The position numbers were made by a program, and so were the translations under genes. Shown one piece after another: positions 55,379-63,443 of a stretch of 64,000 nucleotides of DNA. The notes under the pieces are model-generated. The model was not told the DNA's origin and made no database searches. It was given only the letters and a program-made list of their open reading frames with translations. Origin of the DNA: Halobacterium noricense (GTDB lineage: Archaea; Halobacteriota; Halobacteria; Halobacteriales; Halobacteriaceae); NCBI RefSeq assembly GCF_021233435.1, contig NZ_CP089468.1, positions 62,001 to 126,000 on the forward strand. Reading direction: 5' to 3'. Positions within the stretch are counted from its first letter, which is position 1. Each line of letters begins with the position of its first letter.

Positions 55379-56232
55379 CCCCGCGCGAACTCGTGGACCG
55401 CGTCGGCGAGCTGTTCGGGCGCGGTGTTGATGCCGAGGTGCCCGACACCCGCTAGCTCGGCGCGCTCCGTCTCCGCGAGCGCGCTGTCCAGCACCTCTAC
55501 ACCCTCGCGGAGGTGTTCGGGACCCTGTTCGCCGAGCACGAGGAGCGTCGGTACGCCCGTCTCCGGGTCGTCGAGGTCGTAGTCCTCCACGACCTCGATT
55601 TCGCGTGCAACCGTCCCCACGATGCCCGCGGCCTGCGCGACCGCCGGCTGCGGGAGCAGGTCGGCAGCGCCGACCGCGTCGAGGAACACTTCGACGGCAT
55701 CGACGCGGTCGCCGTCCGCGAGGCGCGCGCGTATCCGCTCGGCGAGGTCGCCATCGTGGTGCTCGCCCACCAGAATCGAGGGCTCGTACAGCACCAGCCG
55801 GTCGATGTCCAGCCCGGCCGCGGCTTCGAGCGCGACCAGCCCGCCGAAGGAGTGCCCGAGCACGATGGGGGCGTCGCCGACAGACTCGACAACCGCTCGG
55901 AGGTCCTCGACTTCGCGCTCGAAACGGTACTCGTCGCTGTCACTGCTCGCGGCTCCACCGTCTTCTCGCGGGCGCTGCCCGCTCGAATGGTTCGAGAGGC
56001 TCCGTCCCTCGCCACTCGCTTGTTCCGCGTCCTCACGCTGCTCGGACGCGCTACTTCTACCTCTGCCACGCCGGTCGTAGGTCACGACCTCGAAGTCGTC
56101 GGCGAGGTGGGGCACGAGGTCGCGGAAACTCTCCTTGCGCGCGCTGGTCCCGTGGACGAGTACGAGCGGCTGGCCGTCGCCGTGCGTTTCGTACCCGAGC
56201 TCGGTGCCGTCCGCAGAAGTGACAGCGTGCAT
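55375..56232 (-). CDS. Alpha/beta hydrolase with a palindrome-derived insert
   Basis: 285 aa. LVHGTSARKESF oxyanion region, YDRRGRGRS, nucleophile elbow GHSFGG (about 131), catalytic His in GVGHLGINT near the end. Substrate unknown. Residues about 61-98 (from SASEQRED to AASSDSD) form a hydrophilic insert after the GRGRS strand. The DNA there contains two adjacent palindromes, and the encoded SSGQRPREDGG resembles the helicase insert. Confidence 0.85.
   Translation of the reverse strand: MHAVTSADGTELGYETHGDGQPLVLVHGTSARKESFRDLVPHLADDFEVVTYDRRGRGRSSASEQREDAEQASGEGRSLSNHSSGQRPREDGGAASSDSDEYRFEREVEDLRAVVESVGDAPIVLGHSFGGLVALEAAAGLDIDRLVLYEPSILVGEHHDGDLAERIRARLADGDRVDAVEVFLDAVGAADLLPQPAVAQAAGIVGTVAREIEVVEDYDLDDPETGVPTLLVLGEQGPEHLREGVEVLDSALAETERAELAGVGHLGINTAPEQLADAVHEFARG
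55968..56026. repeat. In-frame palindromic insert in the hydrolase gene
   Basis: Plus strand: GCGGGC-GCT-GCCCGC (55968-55982) and CTCGAA-TGG-TTCGAG (55982-55996), both with triplet loops and touching. On the coding strand the flanks read GAACAAGCGAGTGGCGA (compare the leuS 18-mer GAACGAGCGAGCGGCGAC) and TCGAGCGGGC...GAAGACGGTGG (compare the helicase insert). Confidence 0.7.
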
Positions 56233-56275
56233 GTGCCGGGCTTTCGCGCCCGGCTACTTGAGCGACACTAGTCGG

Positions 56276-56560
56276 CTACCGCCGCGCTTCCAGTTCGTCC
56301 AGCAGGTCCTCGGCGTCCATGTCGTGCTGGGCGAGCACGACGAGCATGTGGTAGATGATGTCCGCGCCCTCGTGGGCGAGTTCGTCCTCGTCGCCGTCCT
56401 TCGCGGCGAGCAGGAACTCCGTGGCTTCCTCCCCGAGCTTCTCCAGAGCGGCGTTCTCGCCCTTCCCGTGCGTGAACAGCTCCGCCGTGTAGGAGTCCTC
56501 GGGCAGCGTCTCCTTGCGGTCCTCGATGACGGCGAACAGTTCGCGGAGCACGTCGCTCAC
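56276..56560 (-). CDS. hisE: Phosphoribosyl-ATP pyrophosphohydrolase HisE
   Basis: 94-aa MazG-fold enzyme of histidine biosynthesis, step 2. SYTAELFTHGKGENAALEKLGEEATEFLLAAK and EGADIIYHMLVVLAQHD are diagnostic, including the Glu/Asp metal site. GTG start overlaps the TGA of the upstream gene (GTGA). Confidence 0.95.
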   Translation of the reverse strand: MSDVLRELFAVIEDRKETLPEDSYTAELFTHGKGENAALEKLGEEATEFLLAAKDGDEDELAHEGADIIYHMLVVLAQHDMDAEDLLDELEARR

Positions 56561-57009
56561 GCCGCCATCACCTCGCGGATGTCGTCGAGGTCGTCGAACT
56601 CCGCGGGGTCGCGGCGGCCGTCCTCGAAGACGGCTTCCGCGACCTCGATGGGGGCGTCGATGCGTGCCGCCAGCGCCAGCGAGTCGCTCGGGCGCGCGTC
56701 CACGACCGCCCCGCCGCGCGGCGTGTCGACGTGGAGGTCCGCGTAGTACGTCCCCTCGTCGACGTCCGACACGGAGACGTGGTCGATGCGGCCGCCCAAC
56801 TCCTCGACGAGGTCGAGCGTGAGGTCGTGGGTCAGCGGCCGCCCGATGTCCGTGGCGTCCAGCCCGCGTGCGATGCTCGTCGCCTCCTCGAAGCCGACGA
56901 AGATGGGGAGCACGTCGTCCTCGCCGTCGACGCCGACGAGCACGACCGGCAGCGGGCCGTCCGGCGTCCCCGCCACGCGGACGCCGTCGATGTGTGCGTT
57001 CATGCCCAT
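56557..57009 (-). CDS. Bifunctional nuclease domain (DUF151) protein
   Basis: 150 aa, BFN family. LPVVLVGVDGEDDVLPIFVGFEEATSIARGL and DARPSDSLALAARIDAPI match. Nuclease activity was reported for plant members; the archaeal role is unknown. ATG 57009, or 57003 (MNAHIDG). Position 57003 would couple to a short TTG mini-ORF after pdxT. Confidence 0.88.
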   Translation of the reverse strand: MGMNAHIDGVRVAGTPDGPLPVVLVGVDGEDDVLPIFVGFEEATSIARGLDATDIGRPLTHDLTLDLVEELGGRIDHVSVSDVDEGTYYADLHVDTPRGGAVVDARPSDSLALAARIDAPIEVAEAVFEDGRRDPAEFDDLDDIREVMAA

Positions 57010-57025
57010 GTTTTCGCGAGGACGC

Positions 57026-57625
57026 TCAAAAGCTTGCCTCCTCGTTCAGGAAGAACGCGAGGTCGTGCAGCCGCGAATCGTTCGTGAGCTCCGGATGGAA
57101 CGACGTGCCGACGACCGGGCCGTCGCGGATGGCGACCGGGTTCCCCTCCCAATCCGCGAGCACGTCCACGTCCTCGCCCACTTCCGCGACGAGTGGGGCG
57201 CGGATGAACACCGCGGGGAACGGCTCGTCCAATCCCTCGACGGAAAGCGGCGCTTCGAAGGAGTCCTTCTGCCGGCCGAACGCGTTCCGGTCGACGGTCG
57301 CGTCCACGAGGTCCAGCGTCTGCACGCGGTCGTCGTTGGCGTCCGTCGCGGAGACGATGAGGCCCGCACACGTCGCCAGCATCGGTTTGCCGGCGTCGAC
57401 GTGTGCCTTCACTTCCTCGTCGATGCCCTCCCGGACGAGCAGCCGCGAAATCGCGGTCGATTCCCCGCCCGGCAACAACAGGATGTCACACTCGGGAACG
57501 AGCCCGGAGCGCCGAATCTCGGTGACCTCGGCGTCCAGCCCGTGCTCGTCGGCGGCCCGACGGATGGCGTCCGCGTGCTCGGAGACGTCCCCCTGCACGG
57601 CGACGACGCCGGCGCTGACAGTCAT
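57026..57625 (-). CDS. pdxT: PLP synthase glutaminase subunit PdxT
   Basis: 199-aa class I glutamine amidotransferase that feeds ammonia to PdxS. GVVAVQGDVSEH, LLPGGESTAI, nucleophile in LATCAGLIV and the SFHPELT His/Glu. PdxS is not in the window. First gene of the pdxT-BFN-hisE run. Confidence 0.95.
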   Translation of the reverse strand: MTVSAGVVAVQGDVSEHADAIRRAADEHGLDAEVTEIRRSGLVPECDILLLPGGESTAISRLLVREGIDEEVKAHVDAGKPMLATCAGLIVSATDANDDRVQTLDLVDATVDRNAFGRQKDSFEAPLSVEGLDEPFPAVFIRAPLVAEVGEDVDVLADWEGNPVAIRDGPVVGTSFHPELTNDSRLHDLAFFLNEEASF

Positions 57626-57670
57626 GTGCCCGCTTACGAACCGCCACGGAAAAAGCCTCTCGGGGTCGGG

Positions 57671-57832
57671 CTACGCGAAGAACTGCAGTAGTAGTACGGC
57701 GATGCCGAAGAACGCGCCCGTCGCCACCACGGAGCGCGGGTCGATGCGGATGGCGTTCGGGTCCTCTGAGTCGAAGTACCGGACCAGCCCTGCGCTGGAC
57801 ATCAGCCCGCCGGAGTTCTCACCACTGCTCAT
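57671..57832 (-). CDS. secG: Protein translocase subunit Sec61-beta/SecG
   Basis: 53 aa. Polar Ser/Gly-rich N-terminus, then [19 protein letters not shown] and one TM helix: the archaeal Sec61-beta pattern. ATG 57832. SRP54 and FtsY, which deliver to this translocon, are also in the window. Confidence 0.93.
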   Translation of the reverse strand: MSSGENSGGLMSSAGLVRYFDSEDPNAIRIDPRSVVATGAFFGIAVLLLQFFA

Positions 57833-57982
57833 GTATCCGAGTCGGAACTGAGCCCGCGTAAACCTTTCGTGTCCCGGCGACTCGCCGCCGGAACGCCGCT
57901 GTGAGCCCCACAGCGGTGAAGCGGCGAGGGTCGTCCCGTGAGAAACCCTTATGCGGGGCGCGGGGCAAGGGCAAATAGACCG

Positions 57983-58252
57983 ATGACAGTCACCATCAAG
58001 GACTTCTACGCCGACTGGTGTGGTCCCTGCAAGACGCAGGACCCCATCCTCGAGGACCTCGAGGAGGACTACGGCGACCGCGTCACCTTCGAGAAGATTG
58101 ACGTCGACGAGAACGAGGACGTCGCCAACGAGTATCAGGTTCGCTCGATTCCGACCGTTGTCGTCGAGGACGACGACGGCGTCGTCGAGCGCTTCGTCGG
58201 TGTCACGCAGCGCGACCAGCTCGAGGACGCGCTCGAAGAAGCCGGCGCGTAA
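57983..58252 (+). CDS. Thioredoxin
   Basis: 89-aa thioredoxin-fold disulfide reductase, short form. Active site DWCGPCKT, cis-Pro in [11 protein letters not shown] 57983, with CCCTTATGCG about 30 bp before it. Confidence 0.94.
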   Translation: MTVTIKDFYADWCGPCKTQDPILEDLEEDYGDRVTFEKIDVDENEDVANEYQVRSIPTVVVEDDDGVVERFVGVTQRDQLEDALEEAGA

Positions 58253-58336
58253 GCGACCCGACAGTTCCATCCTCCGTTTCTCGCAGAACGCGTAGCGACC
58301 GTTAGGCTGTTGTAACCCTCCGCCCACTGTCACCCC

Positions 58337-60199
58337 ATGTTCTCGGTGCTGCCGCTCGCCGCCGCCGGGGGACTCCCTCCGGTGACCGTCGAGATGGCTG
58401 TGGTCTTCGCGCTCGTCGCCGTCACGCTCGTGCTGTTCGTGACGGAGGCGCTGCCGCTGGACGTCACCGCGATTCTCGTGATGGTGACGCTGATGGTCCT
58501 GCAGCCGTGGACGACCATCAGCGTCGAGCAGGGCCTGTCGGGGTTCTCGAACCCGGCGACAATCACCGTGCTGGCGATGCTCATTCTGAGCAACGGTATC
58601 TCCCGGTCGGGCGTCGTCCAGATTCTCGGTCGGTGGATGTCGGCGTTCGCGGGCACGAACAAACACCGCCAGCTCGCGTCGACGATTCTCGCGACCGGCC
58701 CGGCGTCGGGGTTCATCAACAACACGCCCGTCGTCGCCATCCTCGTGCCGGTCATCAGCGACCTCGCGCACAAAGGCGGCACGTCGCCCTCCAAATTGCT
58801 GATGCCGCTGTCGTTCGCGTCGATGCTCGGCGGGATGCTCACGCTCATCGGGACGTCGACGAACATCCTCGCGAGCCAGACCGCCGAGCGCATCGGCACC
58901 GAGCGCGGCGTCGAGGCCCTGCACGCGTTCTCGATGTTCGAATTCACGCACCTCGGCGCACTCGTGCTCGTCGTCGGCTCCGCGTACCTGATGACGATTG
59001 GCTACTGGCTGCTCCCCGAGCGCGTCCCCCCGGAGGAGGACTACCTCGCGGAGTACGACATGCAGGACTACCTCAGCGAGGTCGTCGTGCAGGCGTCCTC
59101 GCCGCTCGTCGGGAAGACCGTCTCGGAGGCCATCGACGAGCAGCGCTTCGACGCCGACGTGCTCCAGCTCGTGCGCGGCGGCGAGCGCTTCATCGAGCCC
59201 ATCGGGCAGAAAGTCATCAAGCCCGGGGACGTGCTCACGATTCGGACCGACCGGCAGACGCTGGGTGCTATCGCGGACGTCGACGACCTCGCGCTGACGG
59301 GCGCGCCCGAAACTGACCCCGAGTTGGAGCCCAGCACGGAAGCAGAGCAGACGCTCGTCGAACTCGTCATCCAGTCGGGGTCGTCGCTGGTCGGCGAGAC
59401 GCTGCAGTCGTCGTCGTTCCGCGGGCGCTACGACGCGAACGTGCTGGCGTACCGCTCCCGCGGGGAGACCGTCCGCCAGCGCATGGACGAACTCAAGCTC
59501 CGCGTCGGCGACACGCTGCTGATTCAGGCACCCGAGGACAGCATCGACCGGCTCTCCCAGAGCCCGGATTTCATCCTCGCGTACGAGCCCGAGGAGCCCG
59601 ACTACCGCACCGAGAAGATTCCGTACGCCGTCGCCACCATCGTCGGCGTCATCGGCGCGGCGACGTTGCTCCCTATCAACATCGTCGTGTCGGCGCTCGC
59701 GGGCGTCGTCGCGATGGTCGCCACCGGCGTGCTGCGGCCCGGCGAAATCTACGACTCCGTGGACTGGAACGTCATCTTCCTGCTGGCGGGCGTGATTCCG
59801 CTCGGCATCGCCCTCGAGCAGACCGGCGGCGCGGAACTGCTCGGTTCGCTCGTCGCGGCGACCGGCGATTTCCTCCCCGCCATCGGCGTGCTGTGGGTGT
59901 TCTACGTGTCCACGAGCCTCATCACGGGCGTCATCTCGAACAACGCCAGCGTCGTGTTGATGATACCGGTCGCCGTCGAGGCCGCGTTGGAGGTCGGCGC
60001 GAACCCGTTCGCGTTCGTGCTCGCGGTGACGTTCGCGGCGTCGACGGCGTTCATGACGCCCGTCGGCTACCAGACGAACCTCTTCGTCTACGGGCCCGGC
60101 GGCTACAAGTTCAGTGACTACGTCCGCGTCGGGATGCCCTTGCAGTTGCTGTTGTCGGTGGTCACGGTCGCCGGCATCGCGTTCTTCTGGACGCTGTAA
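58337..60199 (+). CDS. SLC13-family permease with two RCK_C domains
   Basis: 620 aa. N-terminal TM block with the SLC13 signature ([19 protein letters not shown] and [10 protein letters not shown]), two TrkA-C (RCK_C) domains at about 235-420, then a second TM block ([35 protein letters not shown]). Likely sodium-coupled anion/sulfate-type uptake; substrate not determined. Convergent with the phosphate transporter gene. Confidence 0.9.
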   Translation: MFSVLPLAAAGGLPPVTVEMAVVFALVAVTLVLFVTEALPLDVTAILVMVTLMVLQPWTTISVEQGLSGFSNPATITVLAMLILSNGISRSGVVQILGRWMSAFAGTNKHRQLASTILATGPASGFINNTPVVAILVPVISDLAHKGGTSPSKLLMPLSFASMLGGMLTLIGTSTNILASQTAERIGTERGVEALHAFSMFEFTHLGALVLVVGSAYLMTIGYWLLPERVPPEEDYLAEYDMQDYLSEVVVQASSPLVGKTVSEAIDEQRFDADVLQLVRGGERFIEPIGQKVIKPGDVLTIRTDRQTLGAIADVDDLALTGAPETDPELEPSTEAEQTLVELVIQSGSSLVGETLQSSSFRGRYDANVLAYRSRGETVRQRMDELKLRVGDTLLIQAPEDSIDRLSQSPDFILAYEPEEPDYRTEKIPYAVATIVGVIGAATLLPINIVVSALAGVVAMVATGVLRPGEIYDSVDWNVIFLLAGVIPLGIALEQTGGAELLGSLVAATGDFLPAIGVLWVFYVSTSLITGVISNNASVVLMIPVAVEAALEVGANPFAFVLAVTFAASTAFMTPVGYQTNLFVYGPGGYKFSDYVRVGMPLQLLLSVVTVAGIAFFWTL

Positions 60200-60211
60200 A
60201 CGTCGTCCCCG

Positions 60212-61393
60212 TTAGAAGCCGAAGATGGGGACGAAGCGGAACGTGAGGTACGCGCCGACGGTCGCCAGCAGCGGGACGACGTTCTGCATCAGGACGACGC
60301 GCGCGGTCGTCCCGGGGTCGAAGAGGTCCGACGCGCTCGGAATGTCCTCGGGGTCCTCCTCGCCGATTTCCGGGACTTCCTCGCCGCCGTCCTCGTCGGC
60401 AGCGAGCCCACCCACGGAGACGGGAACCTCGCCCTCGCCGCGGACCGCCTCGGGCACAGAGACCGGCCGCGTCGCGCGGCCCCAGCCGAGGCCGACGATG
60501 GACATGGTGGCGATGACGACGAAGCTCGCCGGGATGCCGATAGCCGACAGGAAGATGACCAGCGACGCGCTCACGACGGCGACGACGATGGCCGCCGTCA
60601 GCGGGAGTTCCGTGATGTCGCTGCCCATCGTTTCGAGCGTGCGGCGCGCGATGGTGAACGCGCCGATGCCGACCGCCACGCAGCCGATGATGATTGCGGG
60701 GTTCATCTCCAAGACGCCGCTCCCCACGAGCGGCGCGATGGCGTTGGCGACGTTGCTCGTCCCCGAACTGAACGCCATCAGACAGCCGATTGCGATGACA
60801 GTCGTGACGCCGAGCAGTTCGCGGCGGTTCGTCGTCTCCGTGGGTCGCGGCACCGGCACGACGCCCGAGCGGTCGACGTCCAGCAGGTCGCCGGCGCTGC
60901 GCTCCATCGCGATGAGCCGGTGCAGCCGCGCGTAGAAGTACCGGCCGATGACCAGCGACACCCAGAAGCCGATGACGGGCGCGACCAGCCACCAGATGGC
61001 GATTTCGCCGAACACCGCCCAGTCGAGGGCATTACGCGCGACGCCGAGGCCCGCGATAGCGCCGACGGCCGTCATGGACGTCGACGCGGGGACACCGAAG
61101 AAGTTCCCGACGAACAGCGCCAGCCCCACGAAGAACAGCACGCCGATGCTGGCTTCCAGCGTGAAAATCGCGGGGTTCGTGACGAGTTCGCGGCCGAGCG
61201 TGTCCACGACGCGGCGGCCGAGCGTCCACGCGCCGACGGCGAAAAAGCCGGTCATCAGCAGCGCCGCGACGGGCTTCGAGATGGCGTCCGCGCCGACCGC
61301 GGGGCCGAACGCCGGCCCGGTCGTCGACCCGCCGACGTTGAAGCCGACGAACATCGCCACCAGAATGCCCACGAGGAGCAGGACGCTAATCAC
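60212..61393 (-). CDS. pitA: PiT-family inorganic phosphate transporter
   Basis: 393 aa, about ten TM segments. PHO4 landmarks: FNVGGSTTGPAFGPAVGA, FFGVPASTSMTAVGAIAGLG and SSGTSNVANAIAPLVGSG. A cytoplasmic acidic loop precedes the last TM. GTG start at 61393 overlaps the TGA of a 14-codon mini-ORF (GTGA). Coupled to the ETVE-repeat gene upstream. Confidence 0.92.
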   Translation of the reverse strand: MISVLLLVGILVAMFVGFNVGGSTTGPAFGPAVGADAISKPVAALLMTGFFAVGAWTLGRRVVDTLGRELVTNPAIFTLEASIGVLFFVGLALFVGNFFGVPASTSMTAVGAIAGLGVARNALDWAVFGEIAIWWLVAPVIGFWVSLVIGRYFYARLHRLIAMERSAGDLLDVDRSGVVPVPRPTETTNRRELLGVTTVIAIGCLMAFSSGTSNVANAIAPLVGSGVLEMNPAIIIGCVAVGIGAFTIARRTLETMGSDITELPLTAAIVVAVVSASLVIFLSAIGIPASFVVIATMSIVGLGWGRATRPVSVPEAVRGEGEVPVSVGGLAADEDGGEEVPEIGEEDPEDIPSASDLFDPGTTARVVLMQNVVPLLATVGAYLTFRFVPIFGF

Positions 61394-61434
61394 GCCGCCA
61401 CCCCGCTGTCGGCCCGCGTAACGAGCGCGTTCAT
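61390..61434 (-). CDS. 14-codon relay mini-ORF between the ETVE gene and pitA
   Basis: Encodes MNALVTRADSGVAA. Its ATG overlaps the TGA of the ETVE-repeat gene (ATGA) and its TGA overlaps the GTG of pitA (GTGA), bridging the 37-bp gap without leaving untranslated mRNA. Peptide function is doubtful; a coupling role is inference. Confidence 0.4.
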   Translation of the reverse strand: MNALVTRADSGVAA

Positions 61435-62249
61435 TTGGGCTCGCCTTCGTCGGGCTCGACGTCGTCTCTGGACCCCTTCTCCTCGCCCTCGCTGTCGTCG
61501 TCTTCGCCGTCCTCGTCGCCGTACCGCTCCTCGACGGCTTCGACCTTCTCCTCGACCGATTCGTCGGCCGATTCGCTGTCGGCCGTTGTCTGCTCGACAG
61601 TTTTCTCGACGGTTTCTTCGACAGTTTTCTCCACCGTCTCCTCCATCGTTTCTTCGACCGTCTCCTCGACGGTCTCTTCGACGGTTTCGCCGACTTTCTC
61701 CTCGACGGTCTCACCGACGGTTTCTTCGACGGTTTTCTCCACGGTTTCCTCGACGGTTTCGCCGACTTTCTCCTCGACTGTGTCGCCAACCGTCTCCTCG
61801 ACAGTCTTCTCGACTGTCTCGCCGACCTTCTCTTCGACCGTTTCACCGACAGTCTCCTCGACGGTTTCTTCGACAGTTTTCTCGACAGTTTCGCCGACGG
61901 ACTTCTCGACGGTTTCTTCGACCGTCTCCTCGACGCTGGCTTCGACGGTCTCGTCGACGGTTTCTTCGACCGTCTCCTCGACGCTGGCTTCGACGGTCTC
62001 GTCGACGGTTTCTTCGACGGTTTCCTCGACGGTGTCGCTGACGGCCTGGGTCATCCAGTCGGGGTCGAAGCGCGCCATCTTCCACGCGATGTGGATGACG
62101 AACGACGCCAACACCCCGAGCCCGAACGCCAGCCCGGTCTGGGTCCCGACGACCGAGAACAGCACCACGGAGACGAAGATGAGCACGCCGTACGCGAGGT
62201 CCGTGAGGCTGTCCACGCGATTCGGGTTCACGCGCCCACCCCCGGCCAC
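61431..62249 (-). CDS. Two-TM protein with about 37 ETVE-like tetrapeptides
   Basis: 272 aa. Two TM helices (about 18-36 and 39-57), the motif KMARFDPDWMTQ, then 37 consecutive four-residue units (residues 72-219) of the form E-T-V-E with variants KTVE, ETVG, EKVG, ASVE, and a very acidic tail. Val recurs every fourth residue, which predicts one long helix and possibly a right-handed coiled coil. GTG 62249 or GTG 62231 (VNPNRVDSL) could be the start. Linked to pitA, so a role in phosphate transport is possible. Confidence 0.8.
   Translation of the reverse strand: MAGGGRVNPNRVDSLTDLAYGVLIFVSVVLFSVVGTQTGLAFGLGVLASFVIHIAWKMARFDPDWMTQAVSDTVEETVEETVDETVEASVEETVEETVDETVEASVEETVEETVEKSVGETVEKTVEETVEETVGETVEEKVGETVEKTVEETVGDTVEEKVGETVEETVEKTVEETVGETVEEKVGETVEETVEETVEETMEETVEKTVEETVEKTVEQTTADSESADESVEEKVEAVEERYGDEDGEDDDSEGEEKGSRDDVEPDEGEPK
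61593..62036. repeat. 12-bp tandem repeat array encoding ETVE units
   Basis: About 37 copies of a degenerate 12-bp unit (plus strand like TTCTTCGACGGT or CTCCTCGACGGT). Third positions vary (TCC/TCT/TCG, GTC/GTT), so the protein pattern is better kept than the DNA. That argues for selection on the peptide rather than recent slippage alone. Some blocks, such as that around GCTGGC, repeat more exactly. Confidence 0.8.
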
Positions 62250-62305
62250 GCGACCGCGCCGCTCTCGCTCGCTGTGTGGGCCGTTTGCAATTCACGAGGC
62301 CGTGT

Positions 62306-62328
62306 GTAGCCCGGCGCTAGCGGGCTAC
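62306..62328. other. Intergenic hairpin
   Basis: GTAGCCCG-GCGCTAG-CGGGCTAC, 8-bp perfect stem, between the divergent ETVE gene and thi4. Purpose unknown. The rest of 62250-62513 shows promoter boxes only. Confidence 0.4.
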
Positions 62329-62479
62329 GCTGAACGAGAAATGTGATACTAGAACAGAGGGCGCGCACGGAGAAAGGGATTCCGATGGGTGGGGTGTCGC
62401 CGCGCCGGGCGCGCGCCACGCTTCGAGGTGCGCGACGTCGAATTCCACTAACCGTCCCGCCGCCGCAATCGTACACCCC

Positions 62480-62498
62480 AACCGATAAGTAGTCGGTT
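62480..62498 (+). promoter_or_regulatory. thi4 promoter: TATA box inside an inverted repeat
   Basis: AACCGA-TAAGTAG-TCGGTT: the TATA-like ATAAGT sits in the 7-bp centre, about 28 bp before the thi4 ATG. A dimeric repressor here would block TBP. Archaeal thiamine genes are known to be controlled by ThiR regulators; whether this is a ThiR site is not known. Confidence 0.55.
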
Positions 62499-62513
62499 GT
62501 ATCACTAGAGAAT

Positions 62514-63443
62514 ATGTCGTTCGACTCGTTCGCCGACGCCGACGAAGCACAGGTCACGCGCGCAATCGCCCGCCAGTGGACCGAGGAGTTCATCGACGAC
62601 ACCGAGACCGACGTCATCATCGTCGGCGGCGGCCCCTCCGGGCTGATGGCCGCCAAAGAACTCGCCGAACGCGACGTCGACGTCACCGTCGTCGAGAAGA
62701 ACAACTACCTCGGTGGCGGGTTCTGGCTCGGTGGCTTCCTGATGAACAAGCTCACCGTCCGCGCGCCCGCCGACGACGTCCTCGACGACCTCGGCGTCCC
62801 CTACGAGTACGACGACGAGACCGAGGGCCTGGCGGTCGCGGACGGCCCGCACGCGTGCTCGTCCCTCATCAAGGCCGCCTGCGACGCCGGTGCGCGCATC
62901 CAGAACATGACCGAGTTCACCGACGTCGTCGTGCGCGACGACCACGAGGTCGCGGGCATCGTGATGAACTGGACGCCCGTCCACGCGCTCCCCCGCGAAC
63001 TCACGTGCGTCGACCCCATCGCCGTCGAATCCGACGTGGTCGTCGACGCCACCGGCCACGACGCCGTCGTCGTCTCCAAACTCCAGGAGCGCGGCGTCGT
63101 CGATGCGGCGGGCATCGAGCACGCCGACGAGAACAACACGGGCATGGACAAGACCGAGGACGGCGAGTACGGCGCGCCCGGCCACGACTCCCCCGGTCAC
63201 GACTCGATGTGGGTCGCCGACAGCGAGGACAAGGTCGTCGAACAGACCGGCAAGGTCCACGACGGCCTGATTACCGCCGGCCTCTCCACGGCGACCGTCC
63301 ACGGCCTCACGCGCATGGGCCCGACGTTCGGCGCGATGCTGCTCTCGGGGAAGGCCGCCGCGAACGCCGTCCTCGACGAACTCGGGTCGGACGAACCCGC
63401 GGTCGAACTGCCGTCGCGGGCAGCGCCCGCCGCCGACGACTGA
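62514..63443 (+). CDS. thi4: Thiamine thiazole synthase Thi4
   Basis: 309 aa. Makes the thiazole precursor from NAD and glycine. FAD/NAD fold [14 protein letters not shown] (34-47), [25 protein letters not shown] and C-terminal [11 protein letters not shown]. Cys165 in RELTCVDP matches the sacrificial sulfur-donor Cys of yeast and Haloferax Thi4, so a suicide, single-turnover enzyme is expected. TGA overlaps the thiD ATG. Confidence 0.95.
   Translation: MSFDSFADADEAQVTRAIARQWTEEFIDDTETDVIIVGGGPSGLMAAKELAERDVDVTVVEKNNYLGGGFWLGGFLMNKLTVRAPADDVLDDLGVPYEYDDETEGLAVADGPHACSSLIKAACDAGARIQNMTEFTDVVVRDDHEVAGIVMNWTPVHALPRELTCVDPIAVESDVVVDATGHDAVVVSKLQERGVVDAAGIEHADENNTGMDKTEDGEYGAPGHDSPGHDSMWVADSEDKVVEQTGKVHDGLITAGLSTATVHGLTRMGPTFGAMLLSGKAAANAVLDELGSDEPAVELPSRAAPAADD

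Noticed and set aside
62250-62513. TPP riboswitch before thi4
   Set aside because: A TATA box 28 bp before the ATG implies a leaderless transcript, and no thi-box core (CTGAGA) is visible.
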